Shown here piece by piece: positions 23,581-34,093 of a stretch of 64,000 nt of DNA. A program made the translations under genes and the position numbers. Every line of letters begins with the position of its first letter. The stretch's first letter is position 1. A model generated the notes under the pieces. The model worked only from the letters and a program-made list of their open reading frames with translations, made no database searches and was not told where the DNA came from. The stretch comes from Albula goreensis (taxonomy: Eukaryota; Chordata; Actinopteri; Albuliformes; Albulidae), in NCBI GenBank assembly GCA_022829145.1, contig CM040758.1, positions 9,904,128 through 9,968,127 on the forward strand, written 5' to 3'.

Positions 23581-24125
23581 TTAGTCACAAATTTTGGTGC
23601 CATTGACCTTTCAGCCTTGTGTGCCAAGCCTGTACCTCTCTGCTGTAGACCTGGTGAAAGCAGTGCGTTTCAGAGCAGTCCAATCAATCACAGCATCTGG
23701 ATGATGGAGAAGGCGATGTCTTAAATACCAAGCATTAGACACAATATATTATTGGGTTGAATAGCAACTGGAGGATTGTGTCAAATATGCGATACTTCCA
23801 TTAAAATAGCCCTCAGAGTGTGACCCATGTGTTAACTGGCACAGTCTTGGTATGGCAGTCACCACTACAGTAAAGCACAGCTCCCACACTGGTAAGGAGA
23901 AAGTGTCTTGATTTCTTTCAGTCTGACAGTCTAGGCTCTGAGGCCATTGACCCATTAACACTGCCTTGGTAAATCCGTTTAGCCCATATTATCTCATTAT
24001 AAAGAAACATGGAGGATTTAGGTGCTGTTTGGCGCTCGGAATCTTAAAGGCGTAAACACACTGAAATATTAATGAGAGTTTAAGAATGCCCAGAGGAGGC
24101 TGTCATGGCGAATAGTATATCAGCA

Positions 24126-24142
24126 TTTTTTTTTTTTTTTTT
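24126..24142. repeat. poly-T tract
   Basis: About 17 consecutive T bases, followed 8 bp later by an A run. Confidence 0.9.
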
Positions 24143-25021
24143 CTGGAAGGAAAAAAAAAGTCATTCAGTTTAATTACCCCCGACTAATGAAGGGTGATTA
24201 TATTTCTCTGAAGTGTGTTTTGTTTTGGGAATTTGAGTGTAGTGGTTAAACTCTAACCTTCTGAGTTTTTTTTTTTCCCAAAGAGCGATCCTTGTATCTT
24301 CATTCCCAAGCTTGAGAGCAGCTAAGTTTTGCTTTAATTACAGCGAGACCGAAGGCAGTGAAGTGTTTAGATAAAAGCAGTCAGGGGCTGTTTGGGAGGG
24401 GTGCGTTTTGCATTGTGATGTGGCTCAAAGACATGAAGAGTCTAAAGTCAGAGTTCCCCTCTCTATGGATATTAGTGTTGTATTTACAGAGGAGTTGTTT
24501 ATGTAATGTGAACATGGGGCGGGTCACGTCTCTGGTTGTATTTCTGTTTTTGTTCTGAACACATTTTTTTGGCGGCAAGGTGAACTTTGAGTTCGTTGTA
24601 GACTGGTTACTCAGCCACGTGGTTTCCTCCCTATTCCTGCAGAAACGACCTGACCCATATTAGTCCTAGTACAATCATACTTTGCTGTTGCACTCAAATG
24701 TTTTCAAATGTATTTGTATATATGACTTAAGCATCAGGGGAAAAAATGTGTCATTTTGACCATTCAGCTTTGATTTTTAATAACCGTTTTTTCCCAGGTT
24801 CAGAAAATGTTAGATTTCTTGTATGGCTGTATACGGGAATGTCTGGTAATGGTGTTTGGGAGGCCATTGCACTGTGCTAGATCATGCACATATCCAGTTT
24901 AGGCAGGAGTAGTTTCTGTGTTGGTGTGATAAGGTAAGAAGGGAGTGAGGACTGATTTAGACTTCTGACCTGTGTGGACCAGTACTGCAGTACATCTACA
25001 TAGTGTACGCAGGTAAGTGCG

Positions 25022-25024
<3 letters not shown>

Positions 25025-25059
<35 letters not shown>

Positions 25060-25110
25060 ACATCCCAAAGCCCCACTCACATCTCTTAAAAAAAAAAAAA
25101 AAAAAAAAAA
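25025..25110. repeat. (CA)n microsatellite followed by poly-A
   Basis: A CA run at 25025-25056 is followed by unique sequence and an uninterrupted A run of about 23 (25088-25110). Confidence 0.95.
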
Positions 25111-25289
25111 CTAATGGCAAAATGCTGTATTGACCCAAATTTAAGATGACCCTGTTTATAAGGTGATCCATCTCCACACCTTCCCCCTTTTTTCCAAAAA
25201 ACATTTTTGCTAACTTAGCAACTCCTGGGTACTCTGGTCCCTGTTCTGTGTCACCTGCACTATTATTGGCTTTTCTCATGGCCCTCTTG

Positions 25290-25600
25290 TTCCCCATGGT
25301 GAGTATGACCAATGCTCTTTGTCTTCCACACTCTGATTGGCTTATATGTGTGCGTTCTATATGCTGATTGGCTCCCATTCTTTGTACGCCATAATCTTGA
25401 CTGGCTCCCTGCTTGTGAGTTGTATACCCTAATTGGCTCCTGTTTGTGATCCCTACTGTGATTTGTTTCTCCTGTGTGTTCCATTTTGTGAGTAGCCCCT
25501 GTGCTATGTGTTCTGTACTGTGATTGGTTTCCCCTCTGTGTGTTCCATACTCTGCTTAACCTGTGTTCTTTGTGTTGCATGTGATTGGCTCTTCTCCTGG
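25290..25600. repeat. about 31-bp minisatellite carrying repeated ATTGGCT motifs
   Basis: About ten diverged units of 29-34 bp are anchored by CTGATTGGCT, CTAATTGGCTCC, GTGATTGGTTTC and similar (25335, 25365, 25397, 25431, 25460, 25490, 25522, 25553, 25582). The spacer is TGTGTGTTCTGTACT-like. Many units retain ATTGG, the reverse of CCAAT. Confidence 0.8.
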
Positions 25601-26539
25601 CCCCCCTGTTGTCCTTGGGGAGTGGTGATCAGGACCCAGTCAGAGCTCGCAGGCACGCCACCCGCTGGCAGATGAATATTTCATCACAGGCTGATTAAAT
25701 ATGCCCTTTCTGCACTCGCTCAGTGACTCTCCGTGGCATCTGCATGGCTAAACGGCAGGGCCATAATCATTGTGTTTCTCTGTTTCTGCTGTTCAAATAC
25801 ACCAGTCCGGCCCGCGCCAAGCCCAAATGATTCTCACCCCATGGGCTTGTGCGTTAAAACCTGCTGCCAGAAGTCATCGTTTCTGGCGTCCGCTGCTGAA
25901 GCCCCCCACCCGCCCCCCAACAAACGCGTGTCTGCACACAAACGGAATGTTTCAAAAGCAGCGTGTCTCGGAAGCACTCCCCTGGCTGCTCTCTTTTCTG
26001 AGTAGCCCCATTGCATGGGAGTTTCACCATCGCGGCAATTAAATCAGTCCATGGAATATCAACACATGCATTGTTATAACGTTGAAAAGCTAACTTTTCC
26101 TTTAGGTTGTATTTTGTAGACAGAGCAGCCCAGAGACCATTCACATGCTGTGTGCTGATTTGTGTGCATCCACAATGTACATCCACCACAGATAAACCAC
26201 ACAGGAGTGAGAAAAAAAATTAGGCTCATACCTATGACCTCATATCTGTGGGACTGACAAGTGACAGTTGAAAAGGCTGATTAAAGCTGGCTTAGTTTTC
26301 AAATCTTAGTTTGACATCAACAGAGACAATATTATGATTGTAACCTTTGTATGACAAGTCAACAAATTCCAGTGTGCTGTGTGACTTCATAAATATATGC
26401 TACTAACATATGCTTCTCCCCAGCAGCCCATGTTAGCACATGAGTTATTTTGCCTTAATGCTACAGTAACACAGTATGCTTTGCCCAAACTCCACTATGA
26501 ACACAGTGGTATTCATAACTGTTGCTGGAGGGGGGTGTC

Positions 26540-26800
26540 ATTAAGTGATTTTTAATGCTTTTGAGGGCAGGTGTGAGGGGGTAGGGGCTGTCTTTATTCA
26601 TTTTCATATGGCTTTTCTCTAAGTAAATGAGTGTGGAGTGGAGCGGGCCCCCTCGTTAAGCTGGAGGCTAATTATTTCCCTGTTAGTTAGTTGTAATGAG
26701 TAAGAGGCCAGCTCTTAATCACCCCTCAGCGGCTCCATTCCCCTGCTGCTGAAGGCTGCCGCTGGGTGACTGGACAGGCAATGTTTGCCTGAAGGGCCTG
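26540..26800. promoter_or_regulatory. candidate intronic enhancer / conserved non-coding block
   Basis: There is no repeat character and no coding frame. The block has clustered homeodomain-type cores (TCATTAAGTG, CTAATTATTTCC, TTGTAATGAG, CTTAATCACC) next to GC-rich blocks. Enhancer function is a guess from composition. Confidence 0.2.
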
Positions 26801-27206
26801 CTTTGCCGGATTTGTCTTAGTGAGAGAGAACAGGCAGAGGTGGCACTGTAGGTGGTTTGAGAACATATGTGTGTACTTGTTACAGCCAAGCCCCCATATT
26901 TCTCTGTATGACAGCTCGTCTGTCTCAGTGCATCACCTCAAACTTGTGCTGGTCAACTTTCATCAGTGATGGACACAGGGCTTTAGTGTTTTGGAGGAGG
27001 TTAGCAGTGGCCCTCATCAGCCTAATTGTGATTGGTTGACCGCATCATGATGTCAGAGTGAGTGTGGTGAGATGGGAGTTTTATGGGGATCTTGGGCAGG
27101 AGTGGTGCTTTAGTTTGCTGTCAGACTCACTTTGACTCTGAGGCTCATTGGAGAGCTTGACCAATCTGTCTAATGGGAGGCACTTGGGGGGGGGGGCTTG
27201 GGAACA

Positions 27207-27242
27207 CACACACACACCCACACACACACAAATGCACACGCA
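27207..27242. repeat. imperfect (CA)n tract
   Basis: ACACACACACACACCCACAC followed by ACACACAAATGCACACG, preceded at 27187 by a run of nine G. Confidence 0.85.
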
Positions 27243-29616
27243 AACCAGGCAAGTTCAGCACCAACATCCACAAATCTCAAGCTTACAGAGCTGGATAATG
27301 AAGAGAGAAACAATCACCCCAACCCCCCACCTCTCCTTTAACGTTTACGAGCAGATTCCCTCAGGTTTCCCAGAGTGCATTTTGGGGTGGGTATGTGCCT
27401 TGCCCCATTATTGCAGACATTTTTCTCCATCCAGACAAACGGTGTTGGCTTTAGAGAGCTCAGTTGGGGATTAAGTTGGCATAGCTGGCTCCTGCCCCAG
27501 CCTGGAAAGACTGCTGCGCCCCTGTGTGTGCATTAGGGCAATTACTGTGCTGAGCTGGAGCTCTGTGTTATTTTAGGGCCGTCTCATTGAGCCAGTGGGG
27601 CATTTTCAGACTGCTAGTGCAAACTTTCCATTATGTAAATTGCGGCGATTGCAGATTGTATGGAATTATTTCTTCCCGGCTCCGCCGTTTTAAATCCTTG
27701 GTCTTTTTGAGATGTATGGGTGTATTTCTTGAGTGGACTGCACTGATCTATCAAAGGAAACCCACCAACGACCCCCCCTTCCCTTCAACATTCACACGCC
27801 TCTTAAGCACTGATCAGTAAGGTGACCTCTTTTTTGGGCACTGAACCCCCACACTGCTTTCCTGGGTCAGCAGGACAGAGGTTCACTGTTCCTCAGAGTT
27901 TTCTTGCTCTGTTCCCAAATGGTCATTTTTTTACCCTGGATTTTGTTCATCCTTTATGACTTAATTAGCCTGGTTCTCTGTCGTTAATTCTGCTAACATT
28001 TAATGCAGATGTCAGATTTAAAACAAAGGTTTTTTGTTTGTTTTTGTGCCTTGTTAAACATTTTATCATGGGTTTCTTTGGGAGTCTGTAGTTGTCAAAA
28101 TATTTGGCTAATTAGGGTAGCTGATTAAGTTGGTAGGTAGACAATGGTAAGTGGTAATGACAAAATGCAGAGCGCCAGTCTTAGATTCCCAGAGATGGAT
28201 TCCCAGGGTGGAATATTCAGTTTTAATTGAACAAAGTCTAGGCCTGCGTGATTCTAGGCCTTCCCTCCTGCAGGAGGAAACAAATGCTCTCTACCAGAGC
28301 AATATTGTACTCTTCCAGAGTTAAAACTAATACTAACTGAATATTACCTGAAATTTCTCAGTTTTGCTGCTGCCTCATTATTTGTGCTTTTACAGGGGAC
28401 TGTGTGCTGTTTATGTGGCTGTATAAATAGTCATACGTTCATTTTCTTTTTGGTGGTTGTGAGCCAGAGGTGCAGAGGCGGATGGGCCTCAGTTTTGATT
28501 TTATCAAGATTTTTCCTCCTCAAAGCAGGGGGACAATCAATGAAATTGACAAAACTAGGTAATGAAACAAAGAAAAAACAAGCTGATAAATTTAAAAAAG
28601 GGAAAACCGTCAATGAAGAAATAGACAGGAGCCAAAACATTGATTAGATAAGATACCTATTGCAGGCATATTGTTTCAAGTTTTTTCAGAATGTATTGGT
28701 TAACATTATTTCACTTGAAGTTCTCTTCCTCTAAATGGCAGACATCCTTAAATGGGTAGCTCACTTGTTGAATGTTGCAAGATATTCAGTATATAGTGGC
28801 AATACATAATATGTTTGACCTATCCCTTTAAATTTGGTTAGTTTCATTATGACCATGATCCCGGCCACCGTGATCCCAGCTGTGCTGTTTATCCCAGTAT
28901 GTCTGCAAGCATCTGCAAACGTTATGACCTGTCAACTGTTGATTTGAGCACTAGATAACTTTTTCAGGAACTCGCAAGCAACCAGAGCTAATGAGAGCCA
29001 TAAGAACTTCATTGGGGCGTTTTCATGTGAAATTATTACCCAGTCACGCAGATTGGAATCCAGAGTGCTCGTTTTTGCATGCAGAAAAGCCACACTCTGA
29101 GCACTGATGTATACAAGGGCTAGCCCACACAAATCTGCGGGCGCTGGACTGCGGTCTACTTCATTAGCTCGTCAGATCGCTTGTCTGTCAAGGGTACACA
29201 CAGAGCAGTGTAAAATGTGATATGTTCCAAGAAAGAAAACACCAAAGAGTTTCAGAGCTGTACAGACCTGTCAGGGGCAAACAGACCTGAAGAAATGCCG
29301 CCATCATTCACTCTGTGCTGGCGTGGTGAGTGGCAGTGTGGAGAGACATTAACAGAGGGTGTGCTGTCTGTGTGGTCCAGCCCTGACTGTGGCTCTGAGC
29401 GATCTATCACAGGCTGTCACCCCAGCCCAGCCCAGCCCAGCCCGGCCCCACTCTGCGGCGTGTGTCTGTGTGTTAAACGTGCTGGAGAGGGTGGAGCATG
29501 GTGGTGCAGACGCGAGAGGGCTACAGCACCGCACCTGTGGCCTGTGTTTCCATGGCTACATGAGCATGACGTGCTGCATGTGCGTAGTAGATCATAGCTT
29601 TAAAATAAAGGGAGGA

Positions 29617-29643
29617 GTGTGTGTGTGTGTGTGTGTGTGTGTG
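29617..29643. repeat. short (GT)n microsatellite
   Basis: About 13 GT units. A (CCCAG)n run lies 180 bp upstream at about 29421-29441. Confidence 0.9.
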
Positions 29644-32084
29644 ATCACCACTCTATCACACTTTTTGTTACGGATGTTGTTAAAGAAGAGAAATGCCTAG
29701 TATGGCTTTATACAGATTATTATTATAATCATCCATACTGGACTTTTTCAAGAAATTTCATTGCTCTTGAAAGTGATGTTTTTCGGTGGCCTAATGCGTG
29801 TGCTCATATTTCTGTTTGTATTTGTCTTTGTTTTTGATTGTGTGCGGGAGGTTGTTTGTGGTCTCGTGTGTGTTTGTGGTCATGCATGGTTGTCCGTGGT
29901 CTCTTCCGCTAACCCTGTGGGGGCGGTGCAAATGACTTTAATGTTTGCCTGTGTTCCTCATTGCGCTTGGAAACTTGACAGGCTAATAAATCCTACACAT
30001 AGCCACAGTTTTCTTCAACCTTACCATCTGTTCAGGTGACCCGATTAGCCTTTCGCTTTGTTTTGTTTCATACACAAGCACTCGGTGACTCAGTTGTGAT
30101 TCAGATCTCTAACATAGACTCGGTTTCTGGTAGATTCTTCAGCTTATAAAGAGAAGCTAGTAAACCCATCTCAACACCACCCCCTCTCCCCCCTATCTTT
30201 TGTTGCACTGCCATGTCGAGATCAGGCCCATGTGTGCCAGGGCGAGGATGGAATCTTCCGGCAGCGGTCAGGCGTTAAGCTTAGCGGGTCAGCGGCTTTC
30301 AGGAGCGCGCAGACGGGCAGCTGGGGACGGGAGGGGTCTCTCAGCATGGCACAGCCGCCCGCCAAACCCCTGCCCCCCCCCACTCTCCCCTGCAACGCGG
30401 TGGGGGGATCAGCCTGTCTTACCGCCGCGCCGTGGCTGAGCTACGGGAGCCCAACTCTCTGATCCACACACAGCTGGGGTAAACACAGTCTGCAGGGCTT
30501 TACATAACCGCCGGGTGACAGCAGTGATGGAGGGGTGGGGGTGCATGCGCCCCAGCCTGGGGGTGTTTTTTTTCCATTCCCTGCACTGTGAGTGACTGTG
30601 CAGAACCCCCTCTGACTGATCCCTGTAAACACCGAGCCCGCGGGAGCTTCGTCTCTACGACCCCACTGAGTACAGAATGGCACGAGGAGATCTTTAGGGA
30701 TCACTGACTGGCCCAGCTACTGAACATTTTTTATTTTTATAAATACACAGAAAACAAAAGAAAAAGGGCAACAGACTAAGGGTATGACTTGCATTTTGTG
30801 AACTTTAGTGACAGCCATAGTGGAGACATAACTGTAAAAAAAAAAAAATTGACTAGTGACTAGTTATTGATGTAAGGAAATGGTGTATGGATTTGGGGTA
30901 TTTCAAGAGTTCAAATTTTTTTAACATAATACCTCAACCAGTGCTGCTGTTGAGAGAATCATAAGTGATCATGCTGATTGTGGAACGTGGTGCTTGGGAT
31001 GGGGCTGTGAGGACTGACCCCCTTCCTGCTGCACTGGTGGGACCTTCACCCTTGTGGAATTGGACCCCTATGACCTTTTAGCCCAGGAACTCAGGGAGAG
31101 AAAGTGTCCCCTACTGTCTGTCCCAACACAACATGCTGCACACAACAGCGTTTCAGCTTTGTATGGTACGTTGGAGTTCGTTGTGTGTCATTTTGGCCAC
31201 AGCTACGACTTGCATGAGTGTACATCAGTGACGTTGCGGTTCTGCTCACAAAAACCCAAGAATGTCTCAGGTACTCACTCATGAGCATTGCTTCTCATTA
31301 CTGTTGTCCTACTTTACCTGAGCCGGAATCTCCTCTGGGCTTTCCAAAATCACGAGACTCTGGGTTTTATTTAGTGGCCCTTTTCAGGCTCCACGAAAAC
31401 CGTGCGGCATGTAGGATCAGTGATTCCTTCAAACACGAGGCTTTGCGTGGCATTCCGCAGGACCCAAGGTTAAATCCCTCAGATTGTTGCCATTCCTGCC
31501 AATTACATTTGCCTGATCATGTTAGCGTGCAGAGGCTCAGCATCACGTACATGGCACATAGTTTCACACTCTGAAGTTAGCTGGGGAGAAAAAACTCCTT
31601 AAATAGCCTCCAAACGATAATGAATACTGCTGTGGATTTACTGGACGTTTCTATTAGAGGCGGCCGTCGGAGCATTTCTCAGAGTTTCTGGTCCGTTTCT
31701 TACTTTGTTTCTGTAGCGGGATTTTTTTTTTTGTGCCTCTGGTCTGCAGGAATATATAAGCACTCAGGCGCTTCCAGTTGAAGGAGAAGTCATTGTTTGT
31801 ACTTTTAAATTACAAATTCATACTCTGACAAAGTACGGTTTTGTGACTTCTAAATTATTCAGAGTGCCGCGAGCCTTGGAGGCGAAACTAAACTGAGTTA
31901 TAGTTCAAGCGACTTTGGAGATGCGCGCAATATTTCTCCGCAGATGCTTTATGAACATAATACTGTAGAATAGCAGGGAAGGGGAATGTCCTTCATAACT
32001 CTGCAGGTCTGTGTGAGTCGTACAGTGCTGTTCCTGGGGCCAGGTTTGACACCTGCCCGTATCCTGAAAGAGATTACTTTTAGC

Positions 32085-32250
32085 AGTGCGTTGGGAACCC
32101 CAAATGGGTCACCCATGAGGACAGTAGTGCAGTATAGTACTGGGCTTACAGGATCCGTCTCTGGATGGCATGTTGCTGTTGTACCCTCCAGCAAGATACT
32201 TCACCAGAATTGCTTCAGTAAACATAAAGCAGCATGAATGTGTGCTGTGG
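32085..32250 (+). mobile_element. SINE relic
   Basis: GTACCCTCCAGCAAGATACT is followed by CACCAGAATTGCTTCAGTAA, matching the typical SINE body GTACCCTTGAGCAAGGTACTT...TGAATTGCTTCAGTAA. The head before it is decayed and no clear tail follows. Confidence 0.65.
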
Positions 32251-33539
32251 ATAAAAACTGAAGCTGTGTGAATCATTCAGGATAAGGACATTTACTAACT
32301 TACCAAAATTTTGATGCCGCTCAGGGCAGTGCGGGTTATGGTGTATGCGGACAAAAAACTTGCTGTATATTACACTCTTTCCATAAGCATTCACACCAGT
32401 TAGATTAAGCACTGCTCTAGTTACACACACATCGCCAGTAACGGTGTACACATGGCTGTATGTGCTAAGTTCATGTGCAGTTCCACAAATTAACATTCTA
32501 AGGCTACATCTTGAGAAGATCTAGGCCAAAGAAAACATAGTCGGGTTGTCGAAAGTTTGAAAGTTTGGTAACAACTGACATGAATGGTTTTGCAGTACAG
32601 AATTCAGCCATTCCCCTGCCAGGGTGGCGTGTGCACCCAGTGTGTGCCTGGGTGTTAAGTTGGGGACTGAGGCTGCTGTACTGTGTTTGGCAGTGACTCC
32701 TCTGGATTTGGGCTGAAATCGGATGAATGCAGAGATTCTCCCAGATACGCTTCACTGTTTTAATTTGAATTTCTTTTGATTCAAAGCCACAGTAATTAAA
32801 ATAAAAAAGCGCATGTCTTAACACCCCCCACCCCCACACACATAACTGCAATTGATTTGTATTTTCAACGGCTCAGAAAAGAATTGCTCCGAAGTAATTT
32901 GGTATGGATATTGAATTACGAAAGGGGTATGCCTCTTGAATTACTATTTGGTTTAATAGGAACTTCGAGGGTCCGTGTGTGGCATAGTGTCTTTATGCTT
33001 ACCCTGCAGTAAGACGGCACTCATGTCCTGTCACCACAGGTTAAATCTATTTAAAGAACGGCCGTTGTCAGCATGTAACATTCAGACAACACACTATCCC
33101 AAGGGAAGAAGGGGGAGGAAAATAACAAAAAAAAATCCCAAAGCATCCATCTAAGAGTGGTGAAAGGAAACATAAATGGCTGTGTCATGCATTCTGACAC
33201 CTGTCTGCGATCAAGCGACCGTATGAGCAGCAACCTTATACTCCGGGCCCTCACCGAGGTGTGCTCAAGGTGATCCAAATGCCAACAACAAAGACCCGCC
33301 TGCGTGCGATGTTTCCTGAAAGGGGGTGTCAGTCAAAAGCCTTTAACAGAGGCGATGAGTGTGCCGAAGGAGAATGCTCTCTGTTTTCAGGCTGGATGGC
33401 ACAGGTAGGTGGGGCTCTGTGGGAACAATGGCTTTTCTGAAGGGGGAGACGGAGTGCAGAGGGAGGCGAGCTGTGGGACAGGAAGCTGTGTCAGGGACAT
33501 CTCCGGTGTCAGGCGGCCTGTGGGTCACATTCCTCCAAT

Positions 33540-33844
33540 GCGGGCTGCGGATTCCAGAGCAGCTGGTGGAAGGGCGGGCGGGAGGGCCCTGCACAGGGAG
33601 AGCGAGCAGCTGCTCCTCCTGGCAGGCGGGGGACGCCGGGTGACGTCGCTCTCGGGGACACTTTAAAGGGAAGTCTCGGGCTGCCGCTCCAGCTCTGGAC
33701 TGGACACACAGGAGCAGCGAAGCAAGTTAGCCTGAGGTTTCCGGGGGGAAGAGTTACTGACATACCCAGACGGGGCTCCCTGTGCTGTCCTGTGACTGAC
33801 ACTGTTGGCTCTCCTGGGATATGACCTATTAGCCCGTGTTGGCA
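33540..33844 (+). promoter_or_regulatory. fbxw7: probable proximal promoter and leader of the fbxw7 gamma first exon
   Basis: This GC-richer block lies directly upstream of the gamma first exon, which in mammals is a true first exon with its own promoter. It holds an E-box CAGCTG (33608-33613), a CRE-like TGACGTCG (33641-33648, one base from the palindromic CRE) and a TATA-like CTTTAAAG (33661-33668). No convincing polypyrimidine tract and AG lies just before the coding start, which fits a first exon. If the TTTAAA box is used, transcription would start near 33690 with a leader of about 150 nt. Promoter function is inferred from position and motifs only. Confidence 0.45.
33821..33832 (+). promoter_or_regulatory. 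three-codon upstream ORF in the fbxw7 gamma leader
   Basis: ATG ACC TAT TAG sits 12 nt before the first in-frame ATG of the gamma coding sequence. A minimal uORF this close would be expected to lower initiation at 33845 and favour leaky scanning or a later start such as the ATG at 33899. It is visible directly; the regulatory effect is inference and depends on where transcription starts. Confidence 0.4.
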
Positions 33845-34093
33845 ATGCTACGGCATTGCCCCATCCCCGGCTTCGCCACGGCCAGCCCCCGAAAGAAGAT
33901 GCCCAAAGCCCCCGCTGAGAAAGAAACGGCTCCCCCAGAGGCCTGGGGCCCTGAGCCGGACCCTGAGCCGGCCCAGCCCGCCGAAGCAGGCAAGGGGGTC
34001 CAGCCTCCGCCTCCTCCGCCGCCGCCACAAAAAGTGCTGCGAATCTTCAGCATCAACATCATCGCTCAGGGGCTGCCCTTCTGCCGCCGCAGG
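33845..34093 (+). CDS. fbxw7: fbxw7 gamma isoform, first coding exon (partial gene)
   Basis: The exon encodes the alternative gamma amino terminus of the F-box/WD40 protein Fbxw7. The last 17 residues, IFSINIIAQGLPFCRRR, match the human gamma segment IFSISIIAQGLPFCRRR with one difference. The next bases are a perfect GTGAGT donor at 34094. The 83 codons end in phase 0, the same phase as the alpha exon, so both can join the shared exon encoding the dimerisation, F-box and WD40 regions. In mammals the gamma form is nucleolar and acts on pools such as nucleolar MYC. Two starts are possible. The first ATG (33845, purine at -3) gives 83 residues. The ATG at 33899 (M19, purine at -3) gives MPKAPAEKE..., which better matches the human start MSKPGKP. 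The middle carries an EPDPEP-type acidic/proline stretch and a run of eight prolines (about residues 54-61) absent from the 49-residue human segment. Confidence 0.9.

Larger units (their letters stand above)
20400..33539 (+). other. fbxw7 intron between the alpha and gamma first exons
   Basis: This stretch follows the alpha donor and precedes the gamma promoter. I see no further exon of any recognisable gene, and nothing resembling the mammalian beta-isoform exon, which starts with a hydrophobic segment and ends GFYGTLKMIFYK. It contains a GT array (22.25 kb), minisatellites (23.45 and 25.29 kb), a CA array followed by poly-A (25.03-25.11 kb), CTCF-like motifs (22.61 and 23.08 kb), an AT-rich enhancer-like block (26.54-26.80 kb) and a SINE relic (32.09 kb). 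Confidence 0.7.

Noticed and set aside
33391..33404. Tiny exon-like segment with a good acceptor (CTCTCTGTTTTCAG) and donor (GTAGGT)
   Set aside because: Fourteen bases is very short for an exon, and no transcript logic supports it. Possibly chance, though the splice signals are good.
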